Source: an uncultured Oscillospiraceae bacterium
Lineage (GTDB): Bacteria; Bacillota; Clostridia; Oscillospirales; Acutalibacteraceae
Reading direction: 5' to 3'
Assembly: GCA_900554775.1 (NCBI GenBank)
Contig: USIK01000018.1
Span: forward strand, 1-12,581
Length of the DNA stretch: 12,581 nucleotides
The notes under the pieces were generated by a model, which made no database searches, was not told the origin of the DNA, and worked only from the letters and a program-made list of their open reading frames with translations. The translations under genes and the position numbers were made by a program. The stretch's first letter is position 1; each line of letters begins with the position of its first letter. This document shows, one piece after another, positions 1 to 6,795 of the stretch.

Positions 1-76
1 CCATATCATTGTTGCTGATGACGACTATGTTTCTCTTTACGATTGCCATCTCCCTGGTCTTTTTGATGAAGAGTAA
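1..76 (+). CDS. C-terminal fragment of an unidentified protein (left copy)
   Basis: Reading from base 2, the frame stays open for 24 codons and ends at TAA (74-76). The peptide begins HIIVADDD and ends LPGLFDEE, so the C-terminus is acidic. I do not recognise the family from this tail. The same peptide is encoded at the right edge on the other strand, so the gene has at least two copies in this genome or population. A mobile-element gene or a recent paralogous duplication are both possible; no transposase motif is visible in so short a piece. No hairpin terminator follows this copy, unlike the right one. The reading frame is plausible mainly because the repeat boundary falls at its stop codon. 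Confidence 0.55.
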   Translation, partial: HIIVADDDYVSLYDCHLPGLFDEE

Positions 77-77
77 A
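1..77 (+). repeat. Left copy of a 77-bp perfect terminal inverted repeat
   Basis: Positions 1-77 are the exact reverse complement of 12505-12581. I compared the two base by base: position 78 (c) is the first mismatch against 12504. The repeat is almost entirely coding, being the 3' end of a gene whose TAA stop is at 74-76, and identity ends one base after that stop. A perfect repeat of exactly 77 bases at both ends of a sequence is what a de Bruijn assembler with k=77 leaves when both contig ends run into the same repeated sequence. The simplest reading is that a longer repeat lies outside on each side, in inverted orientation. Confidence 0.97.
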
Positions 78-109
78 CTTCTATTTTTCACAAATTTTTA
101 TATTATTTG

Positions 110-138
110 TTGACAGTATTAGCTTAAAATAATAAAAT
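110..138 (+). promoter_or_regulatory. Vegetative-type promoter for the orphan gene at 173
   Basis: The -35 box TTGACA (110-115) is perfect. The spacer is exactly 17 bp and the -10 box TAAAAT (133-138) matches five of six consensus bases. Transcription would start near 145, about 28 nt before the start codon. It lies outside the terminal repeat, so it belongs to this locus and not to the repeated gene. Confidence 0.8.
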
Positions 139-172
139 AAATTTGTTGAGTAAATAGAAGGGAGAAAAACTT

Positions 173-718
173 ATGCAAGCAAAAGAAAAAATTCAAAAAA
201 CTAGAAACCCTTTTAAAAAAGCGTATACAGCAGTCAAAACTGAAAAATTTCTAAAAAGTGTGCAAAATGTAAGTTTCAAAAAATTCAAGAAAGAAGCCGC
301 TCAAAACACATCTGTAATTTGTAAGGGGTATTATAATGAAGCTAAAGAAGTAGCTGAAAGGCTTGTGCCCATTCTTTCTAGAGAATTAGAAAAAGAAAGC
401 AACATTGAAAAAAGCAGAGAAAACAAAGAAGCAAGCTACAGATATCTTTCAAGAATAAGAGACGCCTGTTTAAACTTAATCCACGTAGTGGAAATTAACA
501 AACGAACAGCTAACCCTGAGGAGGAAATCGAAGCGCTTGAAAAATTGCGAATAGAATTTAAAAATGCTTCTGGTTTTTTGGACCCACACCAGATTTCGTT
601 TTTGTCTAACAAAAAAGTAAAAGTCTATATGACTACCCAAACCAGAATACTTAGTGAATCTATAACTAGAATAAAAAGCGGGTTAAAAAAAGAACAAGAT
701 GAATACGACAGAAGATAA
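173..718 (+). CDS. Lys/Glu-rich helical protein of unknown function
   Basis: This 181-residue protein starts at ATG 173, 8 nt after a good ribosome binding site (AGAAGGGAG, 156-164), under a near-consensus promoter. I do not recognise the family. The composition is strongly charged: the first 45 residues are dense in lysine (for example FKKFKKEA), and the rest alternates Lys/Arg with Glu, as expected for an all-helical soluble protein. No signal peptide, membrane segment or cysteine-pair motif is visible. Codons lean to AAA, GAA and AGA, and the gene looks more AT-rich than the housekeeping genes to its right. It is monocistronic, lying between the repeated gene fragment and the terminator at 717-748. 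With its own promoter, odd composition and position next to a repeat, it is more likely accessory than core. No function should be assigned. Confidence 0.8.
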   Translation: MQAKEKIQKTRNPFKKAYTAVKTEKFLKSVQNVSFKKFKKEAAQNTSVICKGYYNEAKEVAERLVPILSRELEKESNIEKSRENKEASYRYLSRIRDACLNLIHVVEINKRTANPEEEIEALEKLRIEFKNASGFLDPHQISFLSNKKVKVYMTTQTRILSESITRIKSGLKKEQDEYDRR

Positions 719-748
719 AGACTACACCCCATGGTGCAGTCTTTTTTT
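717..748 (+). terminator. Intrinsic terminator between the orphan gene and fhs
   Basis: Bases 717-728 pair with 733-744 around a 4-base loop (CCAT), with one A-C mismatch (724/737). On the plus strand the hairpin is followed by a run of seven T (742-748), so it ends the orphan gene at 173. On the minus strand the T-tract is shorter and interrupted, so it may only partly end the leftward operon. The fhs stop codon (747-749) lies in the T-tract. Confidence 0.8.
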
Positions 749-2390
749 AAAATATTCCCATAGTTTCGCCGTTTTCGTCAATATCAATGTTATTTGCCGC
801 AGGGACCTTTGGCAAACCGGGCATTCTCATTATGTTACCGGTTAAAACGACTATAAATCCCGCGCCGTTTGAAAGCGAAACATCCCTAACGGTGATTTCA
901 AAATCTTTCGGGCAGCCGAGCTTGGTCATGTCGTCCGAAAGAGAATACTGAGTTTTCGCAATGCAAACTGGCAAATTGCCTCTGCCCAGATTTTCGATTT
1001 CCTTTATGGCTTTTTCAGCTTCAGGAGTGTACCTAACGCCGTTTGCGCGGTAAATTTCAGTTGCAATTTTCGAAATCTTTTCTTTTATAGGCAGGTCAAG
1101 ATCATAAATCGATTTGAAGTTATTAGGATTTTCGCAGATTTCGCAAACCTTTTCCGCAAGTTCAGTTGTGCCCTCAGAACCCATTGCAAAAGCTTTCGAA
1201 ACCGTGAAGTCGCAGCCTTTTTTGCCGCAAAATTCACGGACCTTTTCGATTTCTTCGGGTTTATCGCCTTCAAAATGATTCAGCGTAACAACTACATTTG
1301 TGCCATATTTTTGCATGTTTTCAATATGAGCGCCAAGGTTGGCAAGGCCTTGTTCGGTTATTTCTCCGGCTTCGCTTTGGCTGTTATACCTAAGCGAGCG
1401 CAAAGTTGAAACGATAACGATGCAATCCGGCTTTAAGCCTGCCACGCGGCATTTTATATCAAGGAATTTTTCAGCTCCGAGGTCCGCGCCAAAGCCCGCT
1501 TCAGTCACGCAATAATCGCCGAGCTTAAGTGCAAGTTTGGTTGCTCTTATAGAGTTGCAGCCGTGAGCAATATTTGCAAAAGGCCCGCCGTGAATCAAAA
1601 CCGGTGTTCCTTCCAAAGCCTGCACTAAATTAGGCTTTATGGCTTCTTTTAAAAGGACTGTCATAGCCCCTTCGGCTTTCAAATCTTTCGCATAAATCGG
1701 TTTACCTTCGAAAGAATAAGCTACCAAAATTTCACCGAGGCGTTTTTTAAGATCGTTTAAATCTTTCGCAAGGCATAAAATAGCCATTACTTCGGTTGCA
1801 ACTGTTATAACGAAGCCGTCTTCGCGAATAACACCGTTTATTTTCGCGCCAAGACCCACCAAAATGTTTCGAAGGGCTCTGTCGTTCATGTCGAGGCAGC
1901 GCTTAACAAGAACATTTTTAGGGTCAATTTTAAGGCTATTGCCTTGATGAATATGGTTGTCAAGAAGTGCGCAAAGAAGGTTATTCGCCGAGGTGATGGC
2001 GTGCATGTCTCCCGTGAAATGGAGGTTTATGTCTTCCATTGGCAAAACCTGAGAGTATCCGCCGCCCGCAGCACCGCCTTTAATCCCGAAAACCGGGCCG
2101 AGCGAAGGCTCTCTTAGGGCGATAACAGTGTTTTTGCCGAGTTTATCCATCGCCTGGCCAAGGCCGATTGTAATTGTTGTTTTCCCTTCGCCTGCGGGAG
2201 TTGGGTTCGTTGCAGTTACTAAAATGAGTTTTCCGCTTTTTTTATTTTCAAGGCGTTTGAAGATTTCGTCGTTTATTTTGGCTTTAAATTTGCCGTAAAG
2301 TTCAAGCTCTTCTTCTTTAATTCCGGCTTTTTCGGCAATTTTGGTTATGGGTTTTAGTTTTGCATTTTTTGCTATTTCTAAATCTGTCAA
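747..2390 (-). CDS. fhs: Formate-tetrahydrofolate ligase
   Basis: Cytoplasmic enzyme that makes 10-formyl-THF from formate, THF and ATP, feeding one-carbon metabolism. The 547 residues cover the whole family fold. The P-loop TPAGEGKTT is at 64-72, the first family signature GIKGGAAGGGY at 102-112, and conserved stretches include TGDMHAI (about 127-133), LIHGGPFANIAHGCNS (265-280), AKTQYSLSDD and, near the end, MRMPGLPKVPAANNIDID. The start is TTG at 2390, 8 nt after AGGGAGG (2405-2399); no in-frame ATG fits. The second signature, normally an A-T-[IV]-R-A-L-K type motif ending in Gly-Gly, reads STLRSLRYNSQS here (328-339). The following loop is about seven residues shorter than in the well-known Moorella enzyme as I recall it. 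It is the last gene of the leftward operon, 18 nt after the glycosyltransferase gene, and shares the transcript with fmt, which uses its product. Confidence 0.97.
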   Translation of the reverse strand: MTDLEIAKNAKLKPITKIAEKAGIKEEELELYGKFKAKINDEIFKRLENKKSGKLILVTATNPTPAGEGKTTITIGLGQAMDKLGKNTVIALREPSLGPVFGIKGGAAGGGYSQVLPMEDINLHFTGDMHAITSANNLLCALLDNHIHQGNSLKIDPKNVLVKRCLDMNDRALRNILVGLGAKINGVIREDGFVITVATEVMAILCLAKDLNDLKKRLGEILVAYSFEGKPIYAKDLKAEGAMTVLLKEAIKPNLVQALEGTPVLIHGGPFANIAHGCNSIRATKLALKLGDYCVTEAGFGADLGAEKFLDIKCRVAGLKPDCIVIVSTLRSLRYNSQSEAGEITEQGLANLGAHIENMQKYGTNVVVTLNHFEGDKPEEIEKVREFCGKKGCDFTVSKAFAMGSEGTTELAEKVCEICENPNNFKSIYDLDLPIKEKISKIATEIYRANGVRYTPEAEKAIKEIENLGRGNLPVCIAKTQYSLSDDMTKLGCPKDFEITVRDVSLSNGAGFIVVLTGNIMRMPGLPKVPAANNIDIDENGETMGIF

Positions 2391-2408
2391 TGTAATGACC
2401 TCCCTGGT

Positions 2409-3950
2409 TTATTCTTTGGGGTTTGAAAAAATAACTTTTTTAAGGAAGATTTTTGAGTCAAATCCGCCTCGTCTTTCGCGTTTTTCAGCCCTGGCTTTTT
2501 CAATTTCATCGGGTGAAATATTAGCGTTTTTCGCAAGAGCATAAACAACTTCCAAAAGGTCCGCGATTTCTTCAACTTCTTCGGCGTGAGTGGCTGTTTC
2601 GCTGACTTCTTTGGCTTCTTCGGCCACTTTGAGCTTGAGATATTTCGCATAAAGTTCTGGGGTTAAAGTCTCCGTTTCAGGCGTGTTGCCCTGGCTTTTT
2701 ATAATTTCAGGGATTTTATCCCTCACGAGTTTGCCGTAGTATTTTTCTTTTGCAGTTAATTTGTGCGTTAGCTCAAAAATGTTTTTAAGCGAATCTGATT
2801 TATCAAATTGCTCGCAAGATGACTTCATATTTTGAAGTCTGTTTGGGTTTTTTAGAAGATTTTTGATGGTTTCTGCAGCGTTTTTGCCCAGTTTAACCGC
2901 CATGTTGTTACTAACAAGGAAATTTGCATTTTCTTCTTCTTGGCCAGGGATCGCGCTGAAAAGAGCCATCGGAAGGCCGCATGCAAGCGCCTCGCTTACG
3001 GTTAATCCGCCCGGCTTGGTGATTATAAGGTCGGAGGCATTCATGTATTTTTCAACCTCTTTGGTGTAATAAATAACCTTGGTTTTCTTGAAGTTTCCTG
3101 CAGGTTGATTTTTCCGCCTTACCCTGAATCTCAAATTCCTTGGCACGCGTTTTGAAATTCTTGAATACATAACTTTCATTTTGTTTTTCGGCTGCTCGCC
3201 TGTTTCAGCCAGCGCTTTGATTCGGTTGTAAAGTTTTTGGTTTTTCCCGGTGATTATTATGATTTGAAAGTCAAAGTCAATTGCTTGAAGTTTCCTGTAA
3301 ACCTTATCGACGTTAGCAAGACCGCCGTTGCCTGCCATTACTAAAATCGTTGGGAGATTTGGGTCCAGCGAAAGCTCTTCTAAATCTTTTTTCTTGTCGG
3401 TTTTGCTGTAAAATGAGTCATCAACCGGGATGCCAAACGGGTGAATTATCTTAGGGTCAACGTCCATGTCGGCCATGCTGCTTATCATGCCTGAATTAGC
3501 CACGATGTAAGCGTCAACTTCCGGGCTCATCCAGGTTCTGTGCGGCGCGTAATCCGTCATCACGCAAATTAAAGGAACATTCACAAGGTTGTTTGACTTT
3601 AAGTTCGAAACCATCTCCGTTGTGAAAGGATGGGTTGAAATAATTGCGTCAGGTTTTTCTTTTTCAATCAACGGAAGAAGCTTTTTGCTCATGACGCTGT
3701 TAATGCCCGAAACGAGCTTATTAACGGCTTTGGTGTTCGAAGTTTTGTACATCATTTTCCAAAGTTTCGGCTGTTTCATGGCAATGTATTCATAAACTTC
3801 GGTCAAAGTTTTGTTAAGAAGAGGGCTGATGTATTCAATTGCATCAATAACCGCAGCTGAGCAATTTTTCGATTCGAAATATTCTTTTATAGCGTTTGCA
3901 GCGCTCATGTGGCCGCCACCGGTTGAAGCCGAAAGTATGATTATCTTCAA
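2409..3950 (-). CDS. MGDG-synthase/UgtP-type glycosyltransferase fused to a MazG-like pyrophosphohydrolase domain
   Basis: This 513-residue protein has two parts. Residues 1-395 resemble the GT28 processive glycosyltransferases that put sugars on diacylglycerol at the inner membrane face. Visible are the N-terminal Gly loop SASTGGGH (7-14) of the MGDG-synthase domain, THPFTTE (106-112), the MAGNGGL nucleotide-sugar motif (205-211) and the C-terminal donor-site motif ASDLIITKPGGLT (305-317). Residues 404-513 match the small KLVRDKIPEII-type MazG-like proteins. The metal-binding pattern is intact: EEAKE at 444-448 and EIAD at 461-464. No internal start codon or ribosome binding site is seen at the junction, so one fused product is expected. 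A stretch at about 265-290 is unusually rich in Arg/Lys. The start is TTG 3950, 9 nt after AAGGAG. It sits 21 nt after fmt. Sugar donor and acceptor cannot be read from sequence. Confidence 0.9.
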   Translation of the reverse strand: MKIIILSASTGGGHMSAANAIKEYFESKNCSAAVIDAIEYISPLLNKTLTEVYEYIAMKQPKLWKMMYKTSNTKAVNKLVSGINSVMSKKLLPLIEKEKPDAIISTHPFTTEMVSNLKSNNLVNVPLICVMTDYAPHRTWMSPEVDAYIVANSGMISSMADMDVDPKIIHPFGIPVDDSFYSKTDKKKDLEELSLDPNLPTILVMAGNGGLANVDKVYRKLQAIDFDFQIIIITGKNQKLYNRIKALAETGEQPKNKMKVMYSRISKRVPRNLRFRVRRKNQPAGNFKKTKVIYYTKEVEKYMNASDLIITKPGGLTVSEALACGLPMALFSAIPGQEEENANFLVSNNMAVKLGKNAAETIKNLLKNPNRLQNMKSSCEQFDKSDSLKNIFELTHKLTAKEKYYGKLVRDKIPEIIKSQGNTPETETLTPELYAKYLKLKVAEEAKEVSETATHAEEVEEIADLLEVVYALAKNANISPDEIEKARAEKRERRGGFDSKIFLKKVIFSNPKE

Positions 3951-3971
3951 TTTTTTGTTCTCCTTTTTGTT

Positions 3972-4907
3972 TTAAAAATCTTCGTCTAATTCCCCTAAAA
4001 CCGTTTTGTCGCTAAGGCGGTAACCTCTTGCAAAATCGCTTGCCGGCATTCTTTTTTTGCCCGAAATTTGAACTTCCAGAAGCTCAAGGGAAGTATCTGC
4101 CCCGCAACCAATGACCAGCGGCGAGGTGCTAACGACTTTGCCTGGTGCGCCAGGTCTTAACTTCGAAACTTTTGTTTTGTAAATTTTAAAAAGTTTGCCA
4201 CGAAGCGTTGTGTGAGCAATCGGCCATGGGTTTGAGCCTCTAACTAAGTTGTGAATTTCCGATGCGGTTTTCGACCAGTCGATGTCTCCGGTTAATTTAT
4301 CAAGCGGGGGTGAAAGCGTCGCTTGAGCGTCGTCTTGCTTGATGGGCGTTAAGCTTTCGAGGTTATTCAAAGTTTTCAAAAGCGTTTCTGCCCCGAGGAC
4401 TGACATTTTCTTTTTGAGCTCCTCTGAGGTGGCAGTGTCGTTTATGAAGATTTTTTCTTGCATTAAAATGTCGCCAGTGTCGAGCCCTTCGTTCATGTAC
4501 ATCGTTGTAATCCCTGTCACGGAATCGCCGTTTATTATGCTCCACTGAATTGGTGCAGCGCCTCTGTATTTCGGTAAAAGCGAACCATGAACGTTTATGC
4601 AGCCGAATTTGGGGTAATCAATGAAGTTTTTCGGCAAAATTTTGCCGTATGCTACCACCACGATTAAATCAGGATTTATTTCCTTCAAAAGCTCATAAGA
4701 TTCCGCCACTTTGAGCTTTTCCGGCTGGTAAACTTTGATTCCGTGCTCCATGGCACAAGCCTTGACCGGCGTTGGAAGAATTATTTGCTTTCTTCCTTGA
4801 GGTTTATCGGGCTTTGTGAAAACTGCGCAGACTTCAAACCCGTTTTTGATTAGTATCTCCAGCGATGGAACGGCAAATTCAGGCGTCCCCATAAAAAGTA
4901 TTTTCAA
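3972..4907 (-). CDS. fmt: Methionyl-tRNA formyltransferase
   Basis: Formylates Met-tRNA(fMet) with 10-formyl-THF so that translation can start with N-formylmethionine. At 311 residues it has the usual family length. The N-terminus MKILFMGTPEFAVPSLE is typical. The formyl-transfer core is at 102-122: Asn105 and His107 in INVHGSLLPKYRGAAPIQW, and the Asp residues of GLDTGD (141-146). The C-terminal tRNA-binding domain follows from about residue 205, including RGSNPWPIAHT. The start is TTG 4907, whose bases form TTGA with the stop codon of the upstream carboxypeptidase gene, so translation is probably coupled; AGGAG (4921-4917) lies 9 nt upstream. The peptide deformylase gene (def), a frequent partner of fmt, is not next to it. 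Instead fhs, which makes the formyl donor, is two genes downstream on the same transcript. Confidence 0.97.
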   Translation of the reverse strand: MKILFMGTPEFAVPSLEILIKNGFEVCAVFTKPDKPQGRKQIILPTPVKACAMEHGIKVYQPEKLKVAESYELLKEINPDLIVVVAYGKILPKNFIDYPKFGCINVHGSLLPKYRGAAPIQWSIINGDSVTGITTMYMNEGLDTGDILMQEKIFINDTATSEELKKKMSVLGAETLLKTLNNLESLTPIKQDDAQATLSPPLDKLTGDIDWSKTASEIHNLVRGSNPWPIAHTTLRGKLFKIYKTKVSKLRPGAPGKVVSTSPLVIGCGADTSLELLEVQISGKKRMPASDFARGYRLSDKTVLGELDEDF

Positions 4908-5530
4908 ATAAGATCACTCCTAAAATCATTGATATATTCTTCTAAAGTTAAATTGTTTTCAAAAATGAATTTTGCGGTTTCTTCCCCAACGTAGCGAATG
5001 TGCCAGGGTTCAAACTTCATTTTCGTGATTTCTTCTTTGCCTTTCGGGTATCTTAGAATAAACCCGAATTTATGAAGCATCGTGTGAAGTTTTTTCGTTT
5101 CCTCATTTATGCTTCCGTCAGGCCTGATGGCAATTCCTGCCCAGCGGGAATCTTTAAAAATGTCAACGTCCATTGCAAGGCCGGTGTTGTGCTCCGAAAA
5201 GCCTGGAATGCACGCGCTGTTTCTAGCGAATTCTTCGCCCTTCTTTTTAACAAAATAATCGTACTTTATTTTTTGCTGCTCAAAAGTCAAAAAACCGCTG
5301 GTTATTCCCAGAACAATGCCGTTTCCAAGCGCATAATTTCTAAGCTCTGCAAACTTTTGCGCGGTTTTCTTTTCAAGGTAGGTTTTGCAGTCTTTAATGC
5401 CAAAGCTTTTGTAAACAATATCGTTGTTTTTGAAAGCCTCAACCGGCGTAATTGAGGGCAAAATCACGTTTTCATAGTAGCTTTTTTCAATAGCATGATC
5501 TTTGTTAACTAAGATTTGATAATCAGTCAT
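4904..5530 (-). CDS. VanY/LdcB-type D,D-carboxypeptidase-like zinc peptidase, no signal peptide
   Basis: Member of the VanY peptidase family (zinc D-Ala-D-Ala or L,D-carboxypeptidases acting on peptidoglycan stem peptides). I place the start at ATG 5530 (208 residues). The upstream ATG at 5539 directly abuts AAAGGAG (5546-5540) and is too close to use, whereas 5530 lies 9 nt from it. The family landmarks are present: an N-terminal ILVNKDHAI segment, SGFLTFEQQ in the place of the usual SGYRS-type motif, the zinc motif SEHNTGLAMD (His114, Asp121), and EPWH with the catalytic Glu174 and zinc-binding His177. No signal peptide or membrane anchor precedes the domain, which is unusual for an enzyme of cell-wall peptides; VanXY-type enzymes are a known cytoplasmic exception. 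It is the first gene of the leftward operon and overlaps fmt by 4 nt. Substrate specificity is not determined. Confidence 0.88.
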   Translation of the reverse strand: MTDYQILVNKDHAIEKSYYENVILPSITPVEAFKNNDIVYKSFGIKDCKTYLEKKTAQKFAELRNYALGNGIVLGITSGFLTFEQQKIKYDYFVKKKGEEFARNSACIPGFSEHNTGLAMDVDIFKDSRWAGIAIRPDGSINEETKKLHTMLHKFGFILRYPKGKEEITKMKFEPWHIRYVGEETAKFIFENNLTLEEYINDFRSDLI

Positions 5531-5539
5531 TTCAGGCAT

Positions 5540-5546
5540 CTCCTTT
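5540..5546 (-). promoter_or_regulatory. Ribosome binding site that fixes the carboxypeptidase start
   Basis: AAAGGAG on the minus strand. It touches ATG 5539 with no spacer but lies 9 nt from ATG 5530, so the second Met is the better start. Confidence 0.75.
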
Positions 5547-5563
5547 GCAATAGATTACTAAGA

Positions 5564-5592
5564 ATAATAATATATTTACAAATTTTTTTCAA
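5564..5592 (-). promoter_or_regulatory. Promoter of the leftward carboxypeptidase-fmt-glycosyltransferase-fhs operon
   Basis: On the minus strand TTGAAA (5592-5587), a 17-bp spacer and TATTAT (5569-5564) form a good vegetative promoter. The transcript would start near 5557, about 27 nt before the start codon at 5530. It lies back to back with the prfA promoter, about 28 bp apart. Confidence 0.7.
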
Positions 5593-5620
5593 TTATTGGG
5601 AACTAAGTGGCCTATTATGA

Positions 5621-5649
5621 TTGATATAAATTGCCACTGAGAGTATAAT
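5621..5649 (+). promoter_or_regulatory. Promoter of prfA and the rightward operon
   Basis: TTGATA (5621-5626), a 17-bp spacer and a perfect TATAAT (5644-5649). Transcription would start near 5656, leaving a leader of about 42 nt with no visible hairpin before the prfA ribosome binding site AAGGAGG (5682-5688). Confidence 0.85.
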
Positions 5650-5697
5650 AATTCAGTAAGAATTCAAAAAATATTTTATTTAAGGAGGAACCCGTTT

Positions 5698-6774
5698 ATG
5701 TTTGAAAAACTCAAGCTCACAGAAAAACATTTTGAAGAAATAAACGAAGAGCTTTGTAAGCCCGAGATAATCTCGGACCAAAACAGATATAAATCACTCA
5801 TGAAAGAACTCAAAAACTTGACCCCCGTAGTCGAAAAATACAGGCAATACAAAAAAGAGAAAGAAAACCTCGAAGAAGCCAAAGAGATTCTCTCGGAATC
5901 AGGGGTAGACAAAGAGCTCAAAGAAATGGCGGAACTCGAGATGGAATCCGCTAAAGAAAACATAGAAAAAATAACCGAAGAGCTGAAAATTTTGCTTCTT
6001 CCAAAAGACCCTAACGACGACAGAAACGTAATAGTTGAAATAAGAGCGGGCGCAGGCGGCGAAGAAGCAGCGTTGTTTTCGGGTGTGCTTTTCAGAATGT
6101 ACAACATGTATGCTCAAAGCAAACGATGGAAAGTTGAAGTTTTAAACGCGAATGAAACTCAGCTCGGCGGCTTCAAAGAAATCAGCTTCATGATAAGCGG
6201 CGAAGGGGCTTACTCCAAATTCAAGTTCGAAAGCGGCGTTCACAGAGTTCAAAGGGTGCCCGACACCGAAGCCCAAGGAAGAGTCCACACTTCAACCGTA
6301 ACCGTTGCGGTTTTGCCTGAAGCAGAAGACGTTGAAATAGACATAAACCCAGCAGACCTTCAAATTGACACCTACAGAGCGGGCGGAGCAGGCGGCCAGC
6401 ACGTTAACAAGACGGAATCCGCAATAAGAATAACTCATTTGCCAACGGGAATCGTCGTGGAATGCCAAGATGAAAGAAGCCAATATAAAAACAAAGACAA
6501 AGCAATGAAAGTTTTGAAATCAAGGCTCTTGCAAGCCAAACGCGAAGAGCAAGAAAGCGCCCTCGCCGAAGAAAGAAGAATCCAAGTTGGAACGGGCGAC
6601 CGCTCTGAAAGAATCAGGACATATAACTACCCGCAAAGCAGGCTAACCGATCACCGCATCGGCCTTACGATATACCGTTTGGAAGATATTTTGAACGGAA
6701 ACCTCGAAGAAGTTATCGATGCGCTTAGCACGGCGGACCAAGCTGCCAAACTTGCGGGAGAAAGCGAACTTTAA
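5698..6774 (+). CDS. prfA: Peptide chain release factor 1
   Basis: Class I release factor that reads UAA and UAG in the ribosomal A site and triggers peptide release. At 358 residues the length is normal for RF1. The stop-codon recognition tripeptide P-x-T is Pro188-Asp189-Thr190 in RVPDTEAQGRVHTS, which identifies RF1; RF2 has SPF there. The catalytic GGQ is at 232-234 in YRAGGAGGQHVNKTESA. The N-terminal 100 residues form the charged helical domain. The start is ATG 5698, 9 nt after AAGGAGG. The Sua5 gene follows after 21 nt. The methyltransferase gene prmC, which modifies the GGQ glutamine and often follows prfA in Firmicutes, is absent here and must lie elsewhere if present. Confidence 0.98.
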   Translation: MFEKLKLTEKHFEEINEELCKPEIISDQNRYKSLMKELKNLTPVVEKYRQYKKEKENLEEAKEILSESGVDKELKEMAELEMESAKENIEKITEELKILLLPKDPNDDRNVIVEIRAGAGGEEAALFSGVLFRMYNMYAQSKRWKVEVLNANETQLGGFKEISFMISGEGAYSKFKFESGVHRVQRVPDTEAQGRVHTSTVTVAVLPEAEDVEIDINPADLQIDTYRAGGAGGQHVNKTESAIRITHLPTGIVVECQDERSQYKNKDKAMKVLKSRLLQAKREEQESALAEERRIQVGTGDRSERIRTYNYPQSRLTDHRIGLTIYRLEDILNGNLEEVIDALSTADQAAKLAGESEL

Positions 6775-6795
6775 CCCAAAGGACGTGAAACTAAA

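Noticed and set aside
2387..2650. 87-codon minus-strand frame overlapping the MazG-like domain
   Set aside because: It is out of frame with the intact MazG motifs and its product is low-complexity Lys/Pro/Leu; a shadow, not a separate gene.
5072..5455. 127-codon open frame antisense to the carboxypeptidase gene
   Set aside because: The opposite strand encodes a clear VanY-family domain. The antisense product has no recognisable motifs.
5531..5539. ATG 5539 as the start of the carboxypeptidase
   Set aside because: It touches the ribosome binding site with no spacer. ATG 5530 has a 9-nt spacer.
5676..6107. 143-codon open frame antisense to prfA
   Set aside because: Ser/Phe-rich product typical of the reverse strand of Lys/Glu-rich coding sequence; prfA is certain here and no good ribosome binding site was seen.
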